Shown piece by piece: positions 45,062-55,755 of a stretch of DNA of 64,000 nucleotides. This stretch comes from Hyaloperonospora brassicae. Its lineage: Eukaryota > Oomycota > Peronosporomycetes > Peronosporales > Peronosporaceae. The DNA is taken from assembly GCA_947650285.1 (NCBI GenBank), contig CANTFL010001312.1:372001-436000 (forward strand), read 5' to 3'. The position numbers and the translations under genes were made by a program. A model generated the notes under the pieces. The model did no database searches. It worked only from the letters and a program-made list of their open reading frames with translations, and had not been told where the DNA came from. Position 1 is the first letter of the stretch. Every line of letters starts with the position of its first letter.

Positions 45062-45505
45062 TGATGCAACGGGTGAGACCGTCACATTAAATTTGGTACG
45101 AAAGTACCAATATTTGAATATTATCTATTTTTATAAATATATAATCAACATCACCCGAGAAAAGCACTGTTGTCGGAATATACCTCTAAGTATTATTGTC
45201 GCGGAGGGGTCACTTCTTGGTTGAAGTACACGTTACATCAACCAATTGGACCACCAATCGCTACTGGACGCGTGCAATGGGTGATGGACAGGAGACTTAC
45301 ATAGGAGACAGCTGCTTGATAATTTGATTACGACGAAAGATGATTTAGCAAGAAACATAACTATAAGATAGAGCTTTCGGGTTCTGTATTGTCTAGATCA
45401 CGCTTCCTCACGTCACGTGTACGTAACGTCGAGTGTACGCACCCTTGAATTGCTATCAATACATGGCCTTGATCAGTTATCTGACCAAGAGCGTGCCCCG
45501 TTACA
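45062..45505 (+). repeat. Element B 3' LTR, 444 bp, different subfamily
   Basis: Begins TGATGCAACGGGTGAGACCG right after a polypurine tract (TAAGGGAAGGG, 45,051-45,061) and ends GCGTGCCCCGTTACA. It carries the shared block ACCAATCGCTACTGGACGCG at 45,253. It is unlike B's 5' LTR except for this block and the ends, and no second member of its subfamily is present in the window. Confidence 0.85.
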
Positions 45506-45682
45506 TCCATCAAGCACCACAACCAATTTAAATACTTAAAAGTGTCGTCAATGAGGACCATAGCGTACGCCAAAGTGCTTTGACAGTATGGTGGAAGCTA
45601 GTTGTCGAGCGCCTTGTCATGCATGTGCCATAAAGCAGCTGCAGTTTGGCATGGCCATCGCATCTCACTATTTCATTACGAT
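45506..45682. other. 177-bp spacer between elements B and D
   Basis: No gene or repeat seen. The last five bases (ACGAT, 45,678-45,682) form the left target site of element D. If the inversion and D insertion proposed here are right, this spacer was once contiguous with 53,411-55,232. Confidence 0.5.
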
Positions 45683-46213
45683 TGTAGCGGAGCTACACAG
45701 CTCCCTAAGCCCGGAAATGACTAAATGCTCAATGAGCAACTTTGGTTCTACGAACCAGACATATAACGTCAACAGCTCAAAGAGCTAAGGCTTGGTTCAA
45801 AGAACTTGACTCAAAGAGTCAACAAGCTCAGAGAGCTTACGGTCCATGTTCCAGGGGGACAAAACGATTCAAAGAATCAACGCACAGAGTACACAAGGAG
45901 TAGCTGCCTTAACAAGGCGTTGCTATCTCCTCAACGATCACAAGACGCATCAAAGAGGCACGTGTCTATCCGATAAAAAAGGGGAACTGAATGTTATTTC
46001 TTCTTTTAACCCAAAAGAACACCTAAGAACAAAGTAATTAACCTTCTCGCTAATGTCCTAAATAATCCTCTCAAAAGATCTCGTAATCAATGGTTGACAG
46101 ACATCAGGCTTCAACAATTGATACTGTCTTCGAATATCACTTTAAAGGGGATCCCATCCCTTGTGTGCACCACACCCATTGTCGACTACCAGTCGACGTC
46201 TAACCCCATTACA
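45683..46213 (-). repeat. Element D 3' LTR
   Basis: Plus-strand edges are TGTAGCGGAGCTACA and ...CCCCATTACA. From about 45,770 on it is nearly identical to the other D LTR; the first 90 bp are more different. It contains a run of tiny inverted repeats with an AAA loop (AGCTC-AAA-GAGCT, GTTC-AAA-GAAC, GACTC-AAA-GAGTC, AAGCTC-AGA-GAGCTT, GATTC-AAA-GAATC) between 45,772 and 45,885. Confidence 0.9.
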
Positions 46214-46322
46214 CTCACCCTGACCAGACTGACAATACCACAAAACGTCAATCGAATTCTTTCCTCGAAGAAAACGGTGTGTGTGCGCTTCAACCTTCAC
46301 GGTTTGCAAAACACGAAACACC

Positions 46323-47650
46323 ATGTCATCGCCACCCGATGCGCCCTCGACTCTCTCTTCGTACATCGGCCTTGATGTGGAGGTGGATATGGTAGCGATA
46401 ACGATATCCATTGTGAAGAGAGGAAAATGTCCGGCTCACCAGTGAAAGAGGCACCGCCTCATACTGCACCGAACATATTTGCCGAGCTTGGCGAAGCCAA
46501 CGCACCATCGGCGCCAAATCAAACACCCATCGTGGGCGATGCCATCATCGCCAATCCGCTCGATGAGCAACAACAGTTGGCTATCCAACGATAGGAGAGT
46601 GCTCAGCGCCGTATGTAGCTTTCTGCAACCCTTTAGGGTCGTCGTGGATATCTGTTCACACCACTCAATGTGGAAGAGCGAATACGCCAAAAGACAGGAC
46701 GTTCTTTGGCAACGTGGACCATTGGCGCTGAGCCAACATCTTCTGATGAGGTGGCGAGTCAACGGGTACTTCGAGAGAGGTACCTGCAACCTTACTTGAC
46801 GACTCAGAGTCAATACAAGTTGCGACTTGACACGCAAGCACGGGGTGAACCGGTTCCATCGATGAAGGGTATACCTATCCTCCTATTCGCAGGCGAATCC
46901 CAGGAGGAAGAAGACAACGCGTTTGGTAGCTGGTTGCGTCGGAAACGACACCTCAGCAGCGTGTTAGCTCTCAGAGCAAGTGCCAATGTGGCAGAAGTTC
47001 GTCTAGAACGAAAGCTTCAGTATTTTAACACCAAGCATAAGGCCAGAGGCCAATTTCGAACTCGCACACGCTATCCTCCGGCTGTGCCAGTTGATGTGGG
47101 TGTTGGTCAAGCGGAGCCCAACTACCCACCTGCCTCCACCACTGTTGGTGAGAAGCGCTCTCGATCGAAGGATGACTCCTGTCGCGATGTTCAAAAACAT
47201 ACAAGGCGTATAGGCAATCCTGCCGAAGGGGTGTCTCAAACTCCCACGAGTTCTCCGACTCCGGGTTTTTGGCCACTTCACCAGATACTGGTATTGACCC
47301 TGACGACGACGTCGTTTCAGAAGTCGCTGCACATGGAAGTGGCGGTTCTCTTGCTCATCGAGCAGCGTTGGAGGTGGTCGGTATAGCGAAGGAGGAGCAT
47401 GAGAAGGTGCTACTCGAGCTGAGTGGTATCCGTGATACATTGGGTAAGACCCCGAGTGCGCTTGACGCGATGCGAGTCCGTGTTGAGGTGTTGGAGTTGG
47501 GCTAAGCCCGCGTGCAGGCATTGGAGTTGGGCCAAGCCCAGATGGAGGCTCCGCTTGACCTCCCGATACGGATTCAGCAACCGATGGCAAGGCCAACCTA
47601 TGCGGCGCAAGCGCCCGCAAGTTCGCGTGGGACGGATCCCGATACGGCTT
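46323..47650 (+). pseudogene. Element D antisense gene, decayed
   Basis: Plus-strand gene opposite to pol, starting M-S-S-P-P-D-A-P-S at 46,323, 110 bp inside the LTR. After a frameshift near 46,400 it reads DNDIHCEERKMSGSPVKEAP, crosses three TAG codons (46,592, 46,616, 46,634) and is then open for 238 codons to 47,386 (ERIRQKTGRSLATW, SWLRRKRHLSSVLALRAS). A last part in another frame (47,269-47,650) forms a heptad-like coiled coil (LLELSGIRDTLG, MRVRVEVLELG, ARVQALELGQAQ). It shares plan and location, but no obvious sequence, with the antisense gene of A/B/C. Function unknown. Confidence 0.7.
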
Positions 47651-47788
47651 AAGCAAGCTCACGTATAACACAGGGAGTGTGCGCAGTTTGCGCGTAACGT
47701 TGAGCGTATACGCAAGCTCCTTCTTTGCGACGACCGTGAATGGTCTAAGGAAGCGCGGACGAAACTTTGTCTTATAGACGGCGGACAC
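47003..47788 (-). pseudogene. Element D integrase tail and chromodomain
   Basis: The frame starts KTKFRPRFLRPFTVVAKKEL, then AYTLNVTRKLRTLPVLYVSL and LKPYRDP (GPY/F-like module). A Pro-rich linker follows (GLGPTPMPARGLSPTP), then a chromodomain: FHVQRLLKRRRRQGQYQYLV and K-W. A frameshift at about 47,276 moves the second half (PESENSWEFETPLRQDC) into the next frame (47,276-47,025). The whole linker and chromodomain are antisense to the D antisense gene. Confidence 0.82.
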
Positions 47789-47878
47789 TACATTTTTAGG
47801 TTGGTTTTTAGCATTTAGTTAGACTTGGTCTCCGACCATATAACGTTCAATACAACCTATGCATTTAGCATCATGTTG

Positions 47879-49027
47879 TTACTTCTGCTTATCTTGGCTA
47901 TCAGCCAGATCGTCACGCACATGTCGAAAGATTTTCAATCGCGTTGCGAGAAACTTGCTTACCTGTTTTTGAGCAGTAGAAGGGCTGATATCAGCAAGCC
48001 GATCGGCAACTCCTCCCCCACCAAGCCCTGAACCACGCAGTGGTAGCGTTAACGGAGCGCGAGGGTGTGTGAGATCATTCACATAAAACGGTGTGTAGCC
48101 GGTGGAGGCATGCACGGCGTTATTCAACGCAAACCTAACGACAGGGAGCATCGAACTCCAACGCTTGGGCGTTTCAGCGCAAACACTGCGCAAGATGTCA
48201 CCCATGATGCGATTCACTCGCTCAGTTTGACCATCAGTCTGCAGATGATCCGCTGTGGACATGTTTAATCGTGTGCCGAGGACCTTGAAGACGGACTTCC
48301 AAAACTTCCCAGTGAAGCGAGGGTCTCGGTCAGAGACAATTACCAACGGCAAACCGTGTTGTCAAAACACGCGATCTATAAACAGCTTCGATATACCTTC
48401 ACCATCAATGGTATCCGGCACCGCCGCTAAATGGGACACCTTGCTCAAACGGTAAACAAAGACCACAATACCCGTATTGCCATACGAAACTTTCGTTAAA
48501 CTGATCAGAAAACCCATGCTGATGGACTCCCAATATCCCTTGGGTACAGGAAATCTAGCCAGCGGCGCGGCCTCGTGAGGTGAGGGTTTCACCCGTTGAC
48601 GCGTTTCACACGTTCGCACATATCTGCTCACCCATTTGTATAGTTTGGGCCACCAATAGCATTGGCCAACTGAGCCATAGTTCTTCTCACGACCGAGATG
48701 ACCACTCAACGCATTATCATGCGGCTCATAGAGGATTCGATACTTCAACTACTCATCATGAGGTGCAACGATGCGAGAAGTATCCACCACATCCTTGCTA
48801 TAGCACAACAGGCCTTGATCGATGGAATATCGATGTAGCCTCGCACGTAGTCGTGCCAACAATTCTATGCCTGGACCTATGAACTCCTCGCTCCCTAGAG
48901 CACGTAGCAGAGCTACACAGTGTTCATCATAGGTATATACCGTTTGGATTAGATCAGTGACCGACGACGACAGAGCCGTAACATGAGCAAGCTCATAGTC
49001 AGGCCTGCTTGACAGCCCATCAGCCAA
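47879..49027 (-). pseudogene. Element D integrase
   Basis: Frames 49,027-48,749, 48,748-48,362 and 48,352-47,879 follow each other. The zinc site reads H-D-N-A-L-S-G-H-L-G ... C-E-T-R, so the last Cys is Arg. In the core the first Asp is Gly (S-M-G-F-L), while S-D-R-D-P-R-F and D-G-Q-T-E-R-V-N-R keep the second Asp and the Glu. TGA separates the two core parts (about 48,355). It is thus inactive, but by lesions different from those in A/B/C. Confidence 0.87.
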
Positions 49028-49117
49028 AACATTCTATTTGCCCGGCTTATACTTCACCTCGAAGTTGTATTCGGCAAAGAAGGAAAACCAACGAGCCATT
49101 CTCTGAGAGAGGGGAGG

Positions 49118-50327
49118 CTACTGGGTCGCAGTGCGTAGTGAAGCATTATCTGTATCGATAACAAACGGCTTTGAGCGAAGAAGATGAACTCTGAATTTTA
49201 CGAGAGCATACTTCATTGCAAGTAGCTCTTTGTCATGAACAGGCTTGTTCTTTGCTGCAGCCTTCAGCTGCCGGGAATTAATCGCAATGACGCGTTTACG
49301 TCCATCAGAATATGTATGTAAAAGAGCGCTGCCTATGGCAAAGTCAGATGCGTCACAGACGACACTGAAAGATCGATCCGGATCAGGCAAAGCCAAGATT
49401 GGCGCATGAAGGAGACTCTCCTTTACTGCTTGAAAAGCATCATGCTCGGTGCTAGTCCAACACCATTCCACATCCTTGTTAAGGAGATTGGAAAATGGAC
49501 GAGCCATATCTGCGTAATTCGCACTGTACTTGTGCAAGTAATTGGCAAGGCCAAGCTACTTACGTAAGTCCTTTTAATTCTTTGGAACCGGCCAATCAAC
49601 TATGGATTTCACCTTAGCGGGATCCGCTCTAAGGCCTCGCTTACCAATAAAGCACCCTAAAAGGAAATCTCTTTTGGACCAAAGATGCACTTAGATGCGA
49701 TGGCATACAACGTTTTCGTGCGCATGCACTCGAGTACCGCTCGTAAATGGTCAATGCGATTGTCCACATCTGACCGACCGTTCATAGCACGACTATAGAC
49801 AAAGATGTCATCAACGTACGTCTGTCCATCAACTCGGTGAGGTCTAAACAATTGTGTCACAATACGATTGAATGTATCCGGCGCATTTGATAACCCTTGT
49901 GGCATAACAAGCCACTCTCAGAGTATACCGCTCGGAGTGCTGACTGCTGTTAGCGGGATATCGCTTTCTCGCATGAGAAGATGGTAATAACCATCGACTA
50001 AGTCGAGCGACTATACATTGTACATTCCACCATATTGTTCTGAAGTACATCCTTCCTCGAAATTGGTATATGAGCCGGGGTGGTGGCCGTATTAAGCTTA
50101 TTGTAAGCATGAACAATGCGCCACTTCCCATTGGGCTTTTTGACACAGAAGGTCGGTGTGGAATGGGTAGATTTGCTCTCACGTACCATTCCTGCCGCGT
50201 GCTTTGAAAGAAATAGGTCGTCAATAACGTCACACTGCTCCTTCGGTAAAGGCCAATGTCGTGTTACGCAATATTCAGTTCCAGGAACCAAGTCAATTTC
50301 ATGACGTACCCCTATATCGGGAGGCAA
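49118..50327 (-). pseudogene. Element D reverse transcriptase and RNase H
   Basis: RT begins in frame 50,327-49,998 (V-P-G-T-E-Y-C-V-T-R-H-W-P-L-P, W-R-I-V-H-A-Y-N-K-L-N, PISRKDVL) and continues in 49,905-49,657 with MPQGLSNAPDTFNRIV and the catalytic Y-V-D-D. RNase H (49,537-49,118) has V-C-D-A-S-D-F-A-I-G and H-D-K-E-L-L-A-M-K-Y-A-L; the expected T-D-H is T-D-N. Short frame changes separate the blocks. Confidence 0.87.
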
Positions 50328-51340
50328 GACGGACGGTGGGTTGTGACACAGCTCGTCCTGAAACTCCTAAAACTAAAGGATAAATGCTTCAAGAGGATCT
50401 TTAAGGATCGCAGATCCACTACGCGCCCTAAGTGTCGCTTTCGTGTTCTCAAGGACGCCCTCGTACAATAACGAGGATGACTTCAGCTCAACTTCGGGTC
50501 GAATGACCACTGAATCGGATTACTATCCTACCTGCAAGGCTTGGCTAAATTTGCCATCATACATTTCGTCTAGTTCAAAGAGAGCATTCAAGGACGTAAG
50601 TTTCGCTAGACTAATGTTGCCACCAATATGGCCAGTCAATCCATTGACAAGTGTATATAGTGCATTATAATAATATTTTCACTTCGTGACTTCTTAGACG
50701 TTGGGCGCCTAACAGTTGCCACCCGACGCCGGGATTGTTTACTCAAAGAAACCTTACGCCTCCTAGAGGCCGGAACAGTAGGGTCCCCGTGGTTTGCTTT
50801 TTAGCACGCACTATACGAAAGCTCATGTCTTAGACGACATCTGGTGAAGTGTTACGTAACTCGAACACTTCACTCAGTGAATTTACACGTACCAATTCAC
50901 GTACAGCATCCGGGCCTAGCCCTGATACTCTAGCTTCTCGCCATCAATATCATTACCGACATTCAGTGATGCGCCATCTCGGCCGCCCTCACTAGGTGAA
51001 ATTTCACGTGCCACCCCACTCACGTCAGAGAAATTACATTCTTGATATCTCGGCCCTAGGCCAACCATGCTTGTGTCATGCAGTGACTCGGTATCACAAT
51101 GAGTATCACTCAGCGGAGTACAACTCCCTTCACATACGGTAAAAGAGCTCCGCTCAATATTAACTTAATTGACATTGGAGTTAATCAAATCTGACATAAC
51201 AATGTATAGCACATTAACGTCTTCCGTTAATGACTCGTGACAAAGTGCTTTTGTTGCCTAGCAAAGGTGGGTTCATGACTCTCCAAAGCTTCGCTAGAAA
51301 CATTGCGCGTGGCATCTAAGGTCTTAGACCTTCAATCAGT
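50328..51340 (-). other. Element D pol linker, decayed
   Basis: This kilobase lies between protease and RT where A/B/C have a 230-residue acidic linker. I can read no conserved block in it. Open frames on either strand are short. It is assumed to be pol coding sequence because of its place. Confidence 0.4.
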
Positions 51341-51661
51341 CTATGGATCATGGCGTTCAAGCCAAGACATCCCCAGGACGAGATCATATCTCGAATCCAA
51401 ATCGAGGACAAGACAGCGTTCAATGCTTTCAAAGTCCAAAACCTTCACACCTAAGATCAACGGATCTATAGGCACCGTGACGCGACTACCAGTCGCTAAA
51501 CGAACGGTGATCGAATCGCCTTCATGCGCTTTGAGCGCTTCAGCATACCGCTGACTCCCCTCAAGGGAACGACGTCGAGCATAATTGCATGATGCTCCGG
51601 AGTCGATTAGGATCGACCAATGCTTCTCAAAGCCTTTAATCTTCACCTCGGCGACTAACAA
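51341..51661 (-). pseudogene. Element D aspartic protease
   Basis: A 106-codon open frame reads I-L-I-D-S-G-A-S-C-N-Y-A-R-R with the classical D-S-G motif, then V-R-L-A-T-G-S-R-V-T-V and L-G-M-S-W-L-E-R-H-D-P. All blocks of the retropepsin fold expected in a gypsy protease are present. It is the best preserved D gene. Confidence 0.85.
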
Positions 51662-51899
51662 GACAGGCTCGTATCAACGCTCTGTGCTGGCGGGCACAGA
51701 GCTCGGAGGGGCTAAGCCCTGCTTCACTCTACCTCGTATAGAAGCAACAGAACTCAGTTCTATCCCAGTAGGGCGCCCCGCACCTACTGGTTGTCGATGT
51801 TTTCCCGTGTCATACCAGGTTTCTGGTTGTGGCTGGGGTTTCGACCCATAGGAGTCGGTTATTGCTTACGCAATAGACAAGTGGTACGCAAATGTTTAG

Positions 51900-52821
51900 T
51901 GCTTCCGCACACATAACAGCGCTTCACTTCCTGTCGATGCTCTGCAACCCACATATAGCTCCGCTTTACCTTCATCTTCAGCATGGCTGAGATTCATCGC
52001 TTTAGCTTACAGTAAGCCGAGGTGCTCGCAGAGGTTGCCCTCGCAAAGCTTGGGTTGTACCCATTCCAAACAAGTCTGGCCGACTTGAAGTTGTGCTCAG
52101 TAGTTTGAGCGATGCTCACCGCCTCTTTAAAAGTAGAGGGATGGACCCGAAACATCTCGGTCCTGGCAACGCCATTGCGAAGACCTTCCATGAAGACATT
52201 CACATAGACTGTCTCAGGGAGAGGGTGGGATTGCATAGCAGCCATCAGAGTTCCCAACTCTTGGACATAGCCCGTTAATTCATCCTTACCCTGAAGGGTA
52301 GACAAGAAGCGTTATCGCACGCGATAAGCCTGGTTAAGCGGCAAGAAAACTCGCAAAAGGTCTAACTTGAGCGAATCCAATGTGGGAAACGCCGAGTCGA
52401 CCGACGTGCCACACGTCAGAGCCCACTCTCTAGCTCTTCCATCGAGCTTGAAGATAGCCAGCGAGACCTGCTGGTACTCAAGTGGGATAAGGCCAGAGCT
52501 CATGGCCATTACAATCTTACGGATCCAGAGGGTCAAGTATTCCCCCTCCTTCCCGGAGTAATGTTTGACGTCCACCCGAAGGGGACGAGGCTCAGACTCT
52601 TCATCTCGCATCGCTACGTAGCGTGTCGGCATAGCCGACGCTACTTGGTTTTGAACCTGCCCTAACAGGGCCTTTACACACTGCATGAAGGTCTCGACTC
52701 GTGCATTGGGCACATCGTGACCTTGTGCAGCTAAAAACTCCACATACGCTGGTCCTACGGCCGCGGTCAGCTTACCAAGCGCGACCCTTTAGGCCTTAGA
52801 GAGGGGTGTGGATTGTTCCAT
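51900..52821 (-). pseudogene. Element D gag with zinc knuckle
   Basis: Starts M-E-Q-S-T-P-L-S-K-A then a TAA, 60 bp after the LTR. It continues V-E-F-L-A-A-Q-G-H-D-V and the gag domain (LRVDVKHYSGKEGEYLTLWI, LDGRAREWAL) to 52,312, then 52,305-51,994 in another frame (V-F-M-E-G-L-R-N-G-V-A-R-T-E-M-F). The zinc knuckle C-Y-V-C-G-S-T-K-H-L-R-T-T-C lies at about 51,880-51,925 in yet another frame. Confidence 0.85.
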
Positions 52822-52880
52822 CCTCACAGAGGATCAGTCGTTACCGACTCAGGCGTATATTGACTACAAGTGCTAACAAG

Positions 52881-53410
52881 TGTAGCGGAGATACACAGCA
52901 TATAGTCAGAGGAAGAATTTAACGCTCAATGAGCAACTTAAGGTTCAGAGAGCCCGAATCAAAGAGTCAACAGCTCAAAGAGCTAAGGCTTGGTTCAAAG
53001 AACTTGACTTAAAGAGTCAACAAGCTCAGAGAGCTTACGATCCCTGTTCCAGGGGGACAAAACGATTCAAAGAATCAACGCACAGAGTGCACAAGGAGTA
53101 GCTGCCTTAACAAGGCGTTGCTATCTCCTCAACGATCACAAGACGCATCAAAGAGGCACGTGTCTATCCGATAAAAAAGGGGGACTGAATGTTATTTCTT
53201 CTTTTAACCTAAAAGCACACCTAAGAACAAAGCAATTAACCTTCTCGCTAATGTCCTAAATAATCCTCTCAAAAGATCTCGTAATCAATAGTTGACAGAC
53301 ATCAGGCTTCAACAATTGATACTGTCTTCGAATATCACTTTAAAGGGTGTCCCATACCTTGTGTGCAACACACCTATTGTCGACTACAAGTCGACTTGTA
53401 CCCTGTTACA
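52881..53410 (-). repeat. Element D 5' LTR, 530 bp
   Basis: Sense strand runs TGTAACAGGGTACAAGTCG to ...CTCCGCTACA. The primer site in sense follows after a 2-bp spacer as TGTTAGCACTTGTAGTCA, a variant of that in A/B/C. The AAA-loop inverted repeats lie at 52,972-52,984, 52,993-53,003, 53,004-53,020, 53,022-53,036 and 53,064-53,076. Confidence 0.92.
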
Positions 53411-55232
53411 ACGAGCGACAAGGGAGCTTGCATCGATGAGAGGCAAAGTATAACATTCGAGTAACAGTACCATCACGTCTGTACTTGTGTTGCACATCCA
53501 CCTCTTCAACAGACCTGCGTGCTCACGCACATACATTTGTGGCAATGCATGCGACGCCCTTCGATTTGCTCACGAGGGTGGCGTGAGCGGAAAGAGCAAG
53601 AAGAGATCTCTAGCTACCGTTGTATCGCCACGAGCTTTGAAATGAGCTGAACGAATAGTATCTGGCGCAACACCGAACGACGCGTTGCACGTACTGCGCT
53701 ATTTTGTATGAGCTGAACGCGAACCGTACTCTTCCTGGCCGAGCTCGATGCCCGCACCTTCCGAAGCGACGACAGTAGCCCATGTACTGGCTTCTACGAC
53801 TTGTAACGTTTTGATGATCAATGCATAGGCTTCGTTGCTACGCTTGCCGTACTGCGTCTAGCAGAAAAAGGTTGACCTGAACTGCGAGCTAGTTCGTCAT
53901 GGACAGCGTCTAGTCTGCTTCACGTGTATCCAGCCTTTTGAACTGCATTATCTCGCTTGTCCTCGCGTTGTCATGCAAAGGGATTGTTTCGAGTGGCTTT
54001 GCAAGCCTTTGCACAAAACGAACTGGACGAGCGCATCGTACCTGGAGGATGTCCTGAGGCTATCTATCAGCTTGATGCATCCTCGACTTTCTCTTTCGTC
54101 GGCGCGTGGCTGGAGACCTGTTCCCGTATCTCTGGAAAAGGTCAAGTCTAAAGTGCTGATTGCAAGGACTCTGAACAGTTGCAGGATGCAGGTACAACTA
54201 AGCTGTCACGTATCATATCGCTGATTGATACTTCTGTGCTACAACCTATAACTCTTGCGGGTGGCCCCAATCCGTTGTGTCAGTCTAGCCTCAGTCTGAA
54301 CTTGATCTGTCCCACCTCACAAGCGATCCGTGTGGCTTATACACCTACTCGTTGACGTGATCGTTCACCGGAATCCACGGACAACCAGACATGACTCCAC
54401 CAAATTTACATTGCGTCCACCGGCTGCGCATTTGCCAAAACAGGATGTTGGTCGATATCTCGTTAGCAAAATGACGATTTGGGTGACGATGGAAAGGCTA
54501 TTGACCGCGTCATTGGACTACGCACCACTCAGTCTACCCGCTGCCTTGCGTTCTAAATATGAAAAGAAGATGGTCCAGTGCTACGCCTTTTCTATCGTAC
54601 ATTTTCATTTTACAGGAGGCCGCAGGAAAAGCTCGTCTCCTCTTGACAAAAGCGCCTTTTGGTGCCAGTAGCATTGGCGACCACAATCGTCAATGCCGCG
54701 CGTGACGGACACTCTCATCATGCGTAGTAGTGAGAATGCAAATGGTGAATCCACAAGCCCTTGTAGTTGGAACAAAATTGTACGGCGTGTGCTAACGAGA
54801 GATTGTAGTCATGTGTAGCTGTGCTCGGTTCCAGAATATGGCGCACGGCAAGAAAACACTTGTGATGTTGGTCGTATCACGACAGTGACAACACCTATAC
54901 TAGTGAAGTATGTGTTCGTGGCCCACGCACCGAGAGGCTGAAGCCGCGCTCTACACGCAATACATGGGGCAATGGTGATACCGACAGCAATGATGAATTT
55001 GATGATGAAGATTCGTACCACCAATAGCGACTATGATGATAAAAACAACTGACATTATTCATTATGATATCGGTAGCGATAATTTTGTCGTACTGTGCTT
55101 GTACGATCCGTGCTCAAGGAAGCCGTGGCGACGATCGTTACAGCCACTCCTCTTACTTGCAATGCTCTTTTCGTCGACGTAACTTTGCTGTGCGGTCTAA
55201 TGAATTGTTTGCCCAAGGACATACACAGCGAC
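53411..55232. other. Non-TE island between elements D and C
   Basis: No gene family recognised. The longest open frame is 113 codons (54,330-54,671, +), without known motifs. The last bases, GCGAC (55,228-55,232), are the reverse complement of GTCGC at 37,306-37,310. If the inversion I infer is right, this 1.8 kb once continued the sequence downstream of the effector gene. Confidence 0.5.
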
Positions 55233-55625
55233 TGTAACGAGGCACACCCTTGCGTGAACTTAACTAAAGGGTTTCGGTGCGCCCGACAGACGTACACGAG
55301 GCAAACGAGGAAGCGTACATAAGGTAAAAGTAGAACTGTTATATTAATATAATTAAGTCTTTAACCATTGTTTCTCTGTTTGACTTAACTTAATTATACT
55401 TATCTAACTGAGTGTATGGTGACGTCTCGTCACCACTCATTGCGCGCGTCTTGCGGCGATTGGTGGGTTGATATCGTCAAGATATCAACCAATGAACAGA
55501 CTCTTTGGTCTACCCATCAATATCGCCACCATTGGTAATATTGTTAAAATAATATTCAACTTCATATTCTTTATTGTCATTATCTCTCAAATGACAATTT
55601 CCATGTAACGAACTGCTCCGTTACA
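55233..55625 (-). repeat. Element C 3' LTR, 393 bp
   Basis: In sense orientation it begins TGTAACGGAGCAGTTCGTTACA and ends GTGTGCCTCGTTACA. It matches B's 5' LTR at about 93 percent by eye. A polypurine tract (TTAGGGGGTGTGA in sense) lies directly inside at 55,626-55,638. Confidence 0.92.
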
Positions 55626-55755
55626 TCACACCCCCTAACTAATAGTCACCGTGTGACTATCAAAAATATGGCGGCCACCCGTTGGGCACCATTGGGACAG
55701 GGAGCACTTGTTGGGTCCGTTCCATTCATTTACTGCTTGACCTCGCATATTCAAC

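Larger units (their letters stand above)
37311..45505 (+). mobile_element. Ty3/gypsy chromovirus element B (chimeric)
   Basis: Plus-strand element with 5' LTR 37,311-37,702, gag, protease, RT, RNase H, integrase, chromodomain, antisense gene, and 3' LTR 45,062-45,505. The two LTRs belong to different subfamilies (392 and 444 bp, roughly 60 percent alike) and the flanks do not match (GTCGC left, TCCAT right). It is therefore a composite: the 5' half comes from the element whose 3' end is now at 55,233. gag-RT is closest to C, integrase tail closest to A. Confidence 0.9.
45683..53410 (-). mobile_element. Ty3/gypsy element D, second family
   Basis: Complete minus-strand element, 7,728 bp, with 5' LTR 52,881-53,410 and 3' LTR 45,683-46,213, and near-matching 5-bp flanks (ACGAT left, ACGAG right). 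Gene order is gag, protease, RT, RNase H, integrase, chromodomain, with an antisense gene after the 3' LTR. Protein sequences differ clearly from A/B/C, so this is another chromovirus lineage. Each ORF carries a few stops or frameshifts; the RT centre (Y-V-D-D) and the last two integrase residues are retained. Confidence 0.93.
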
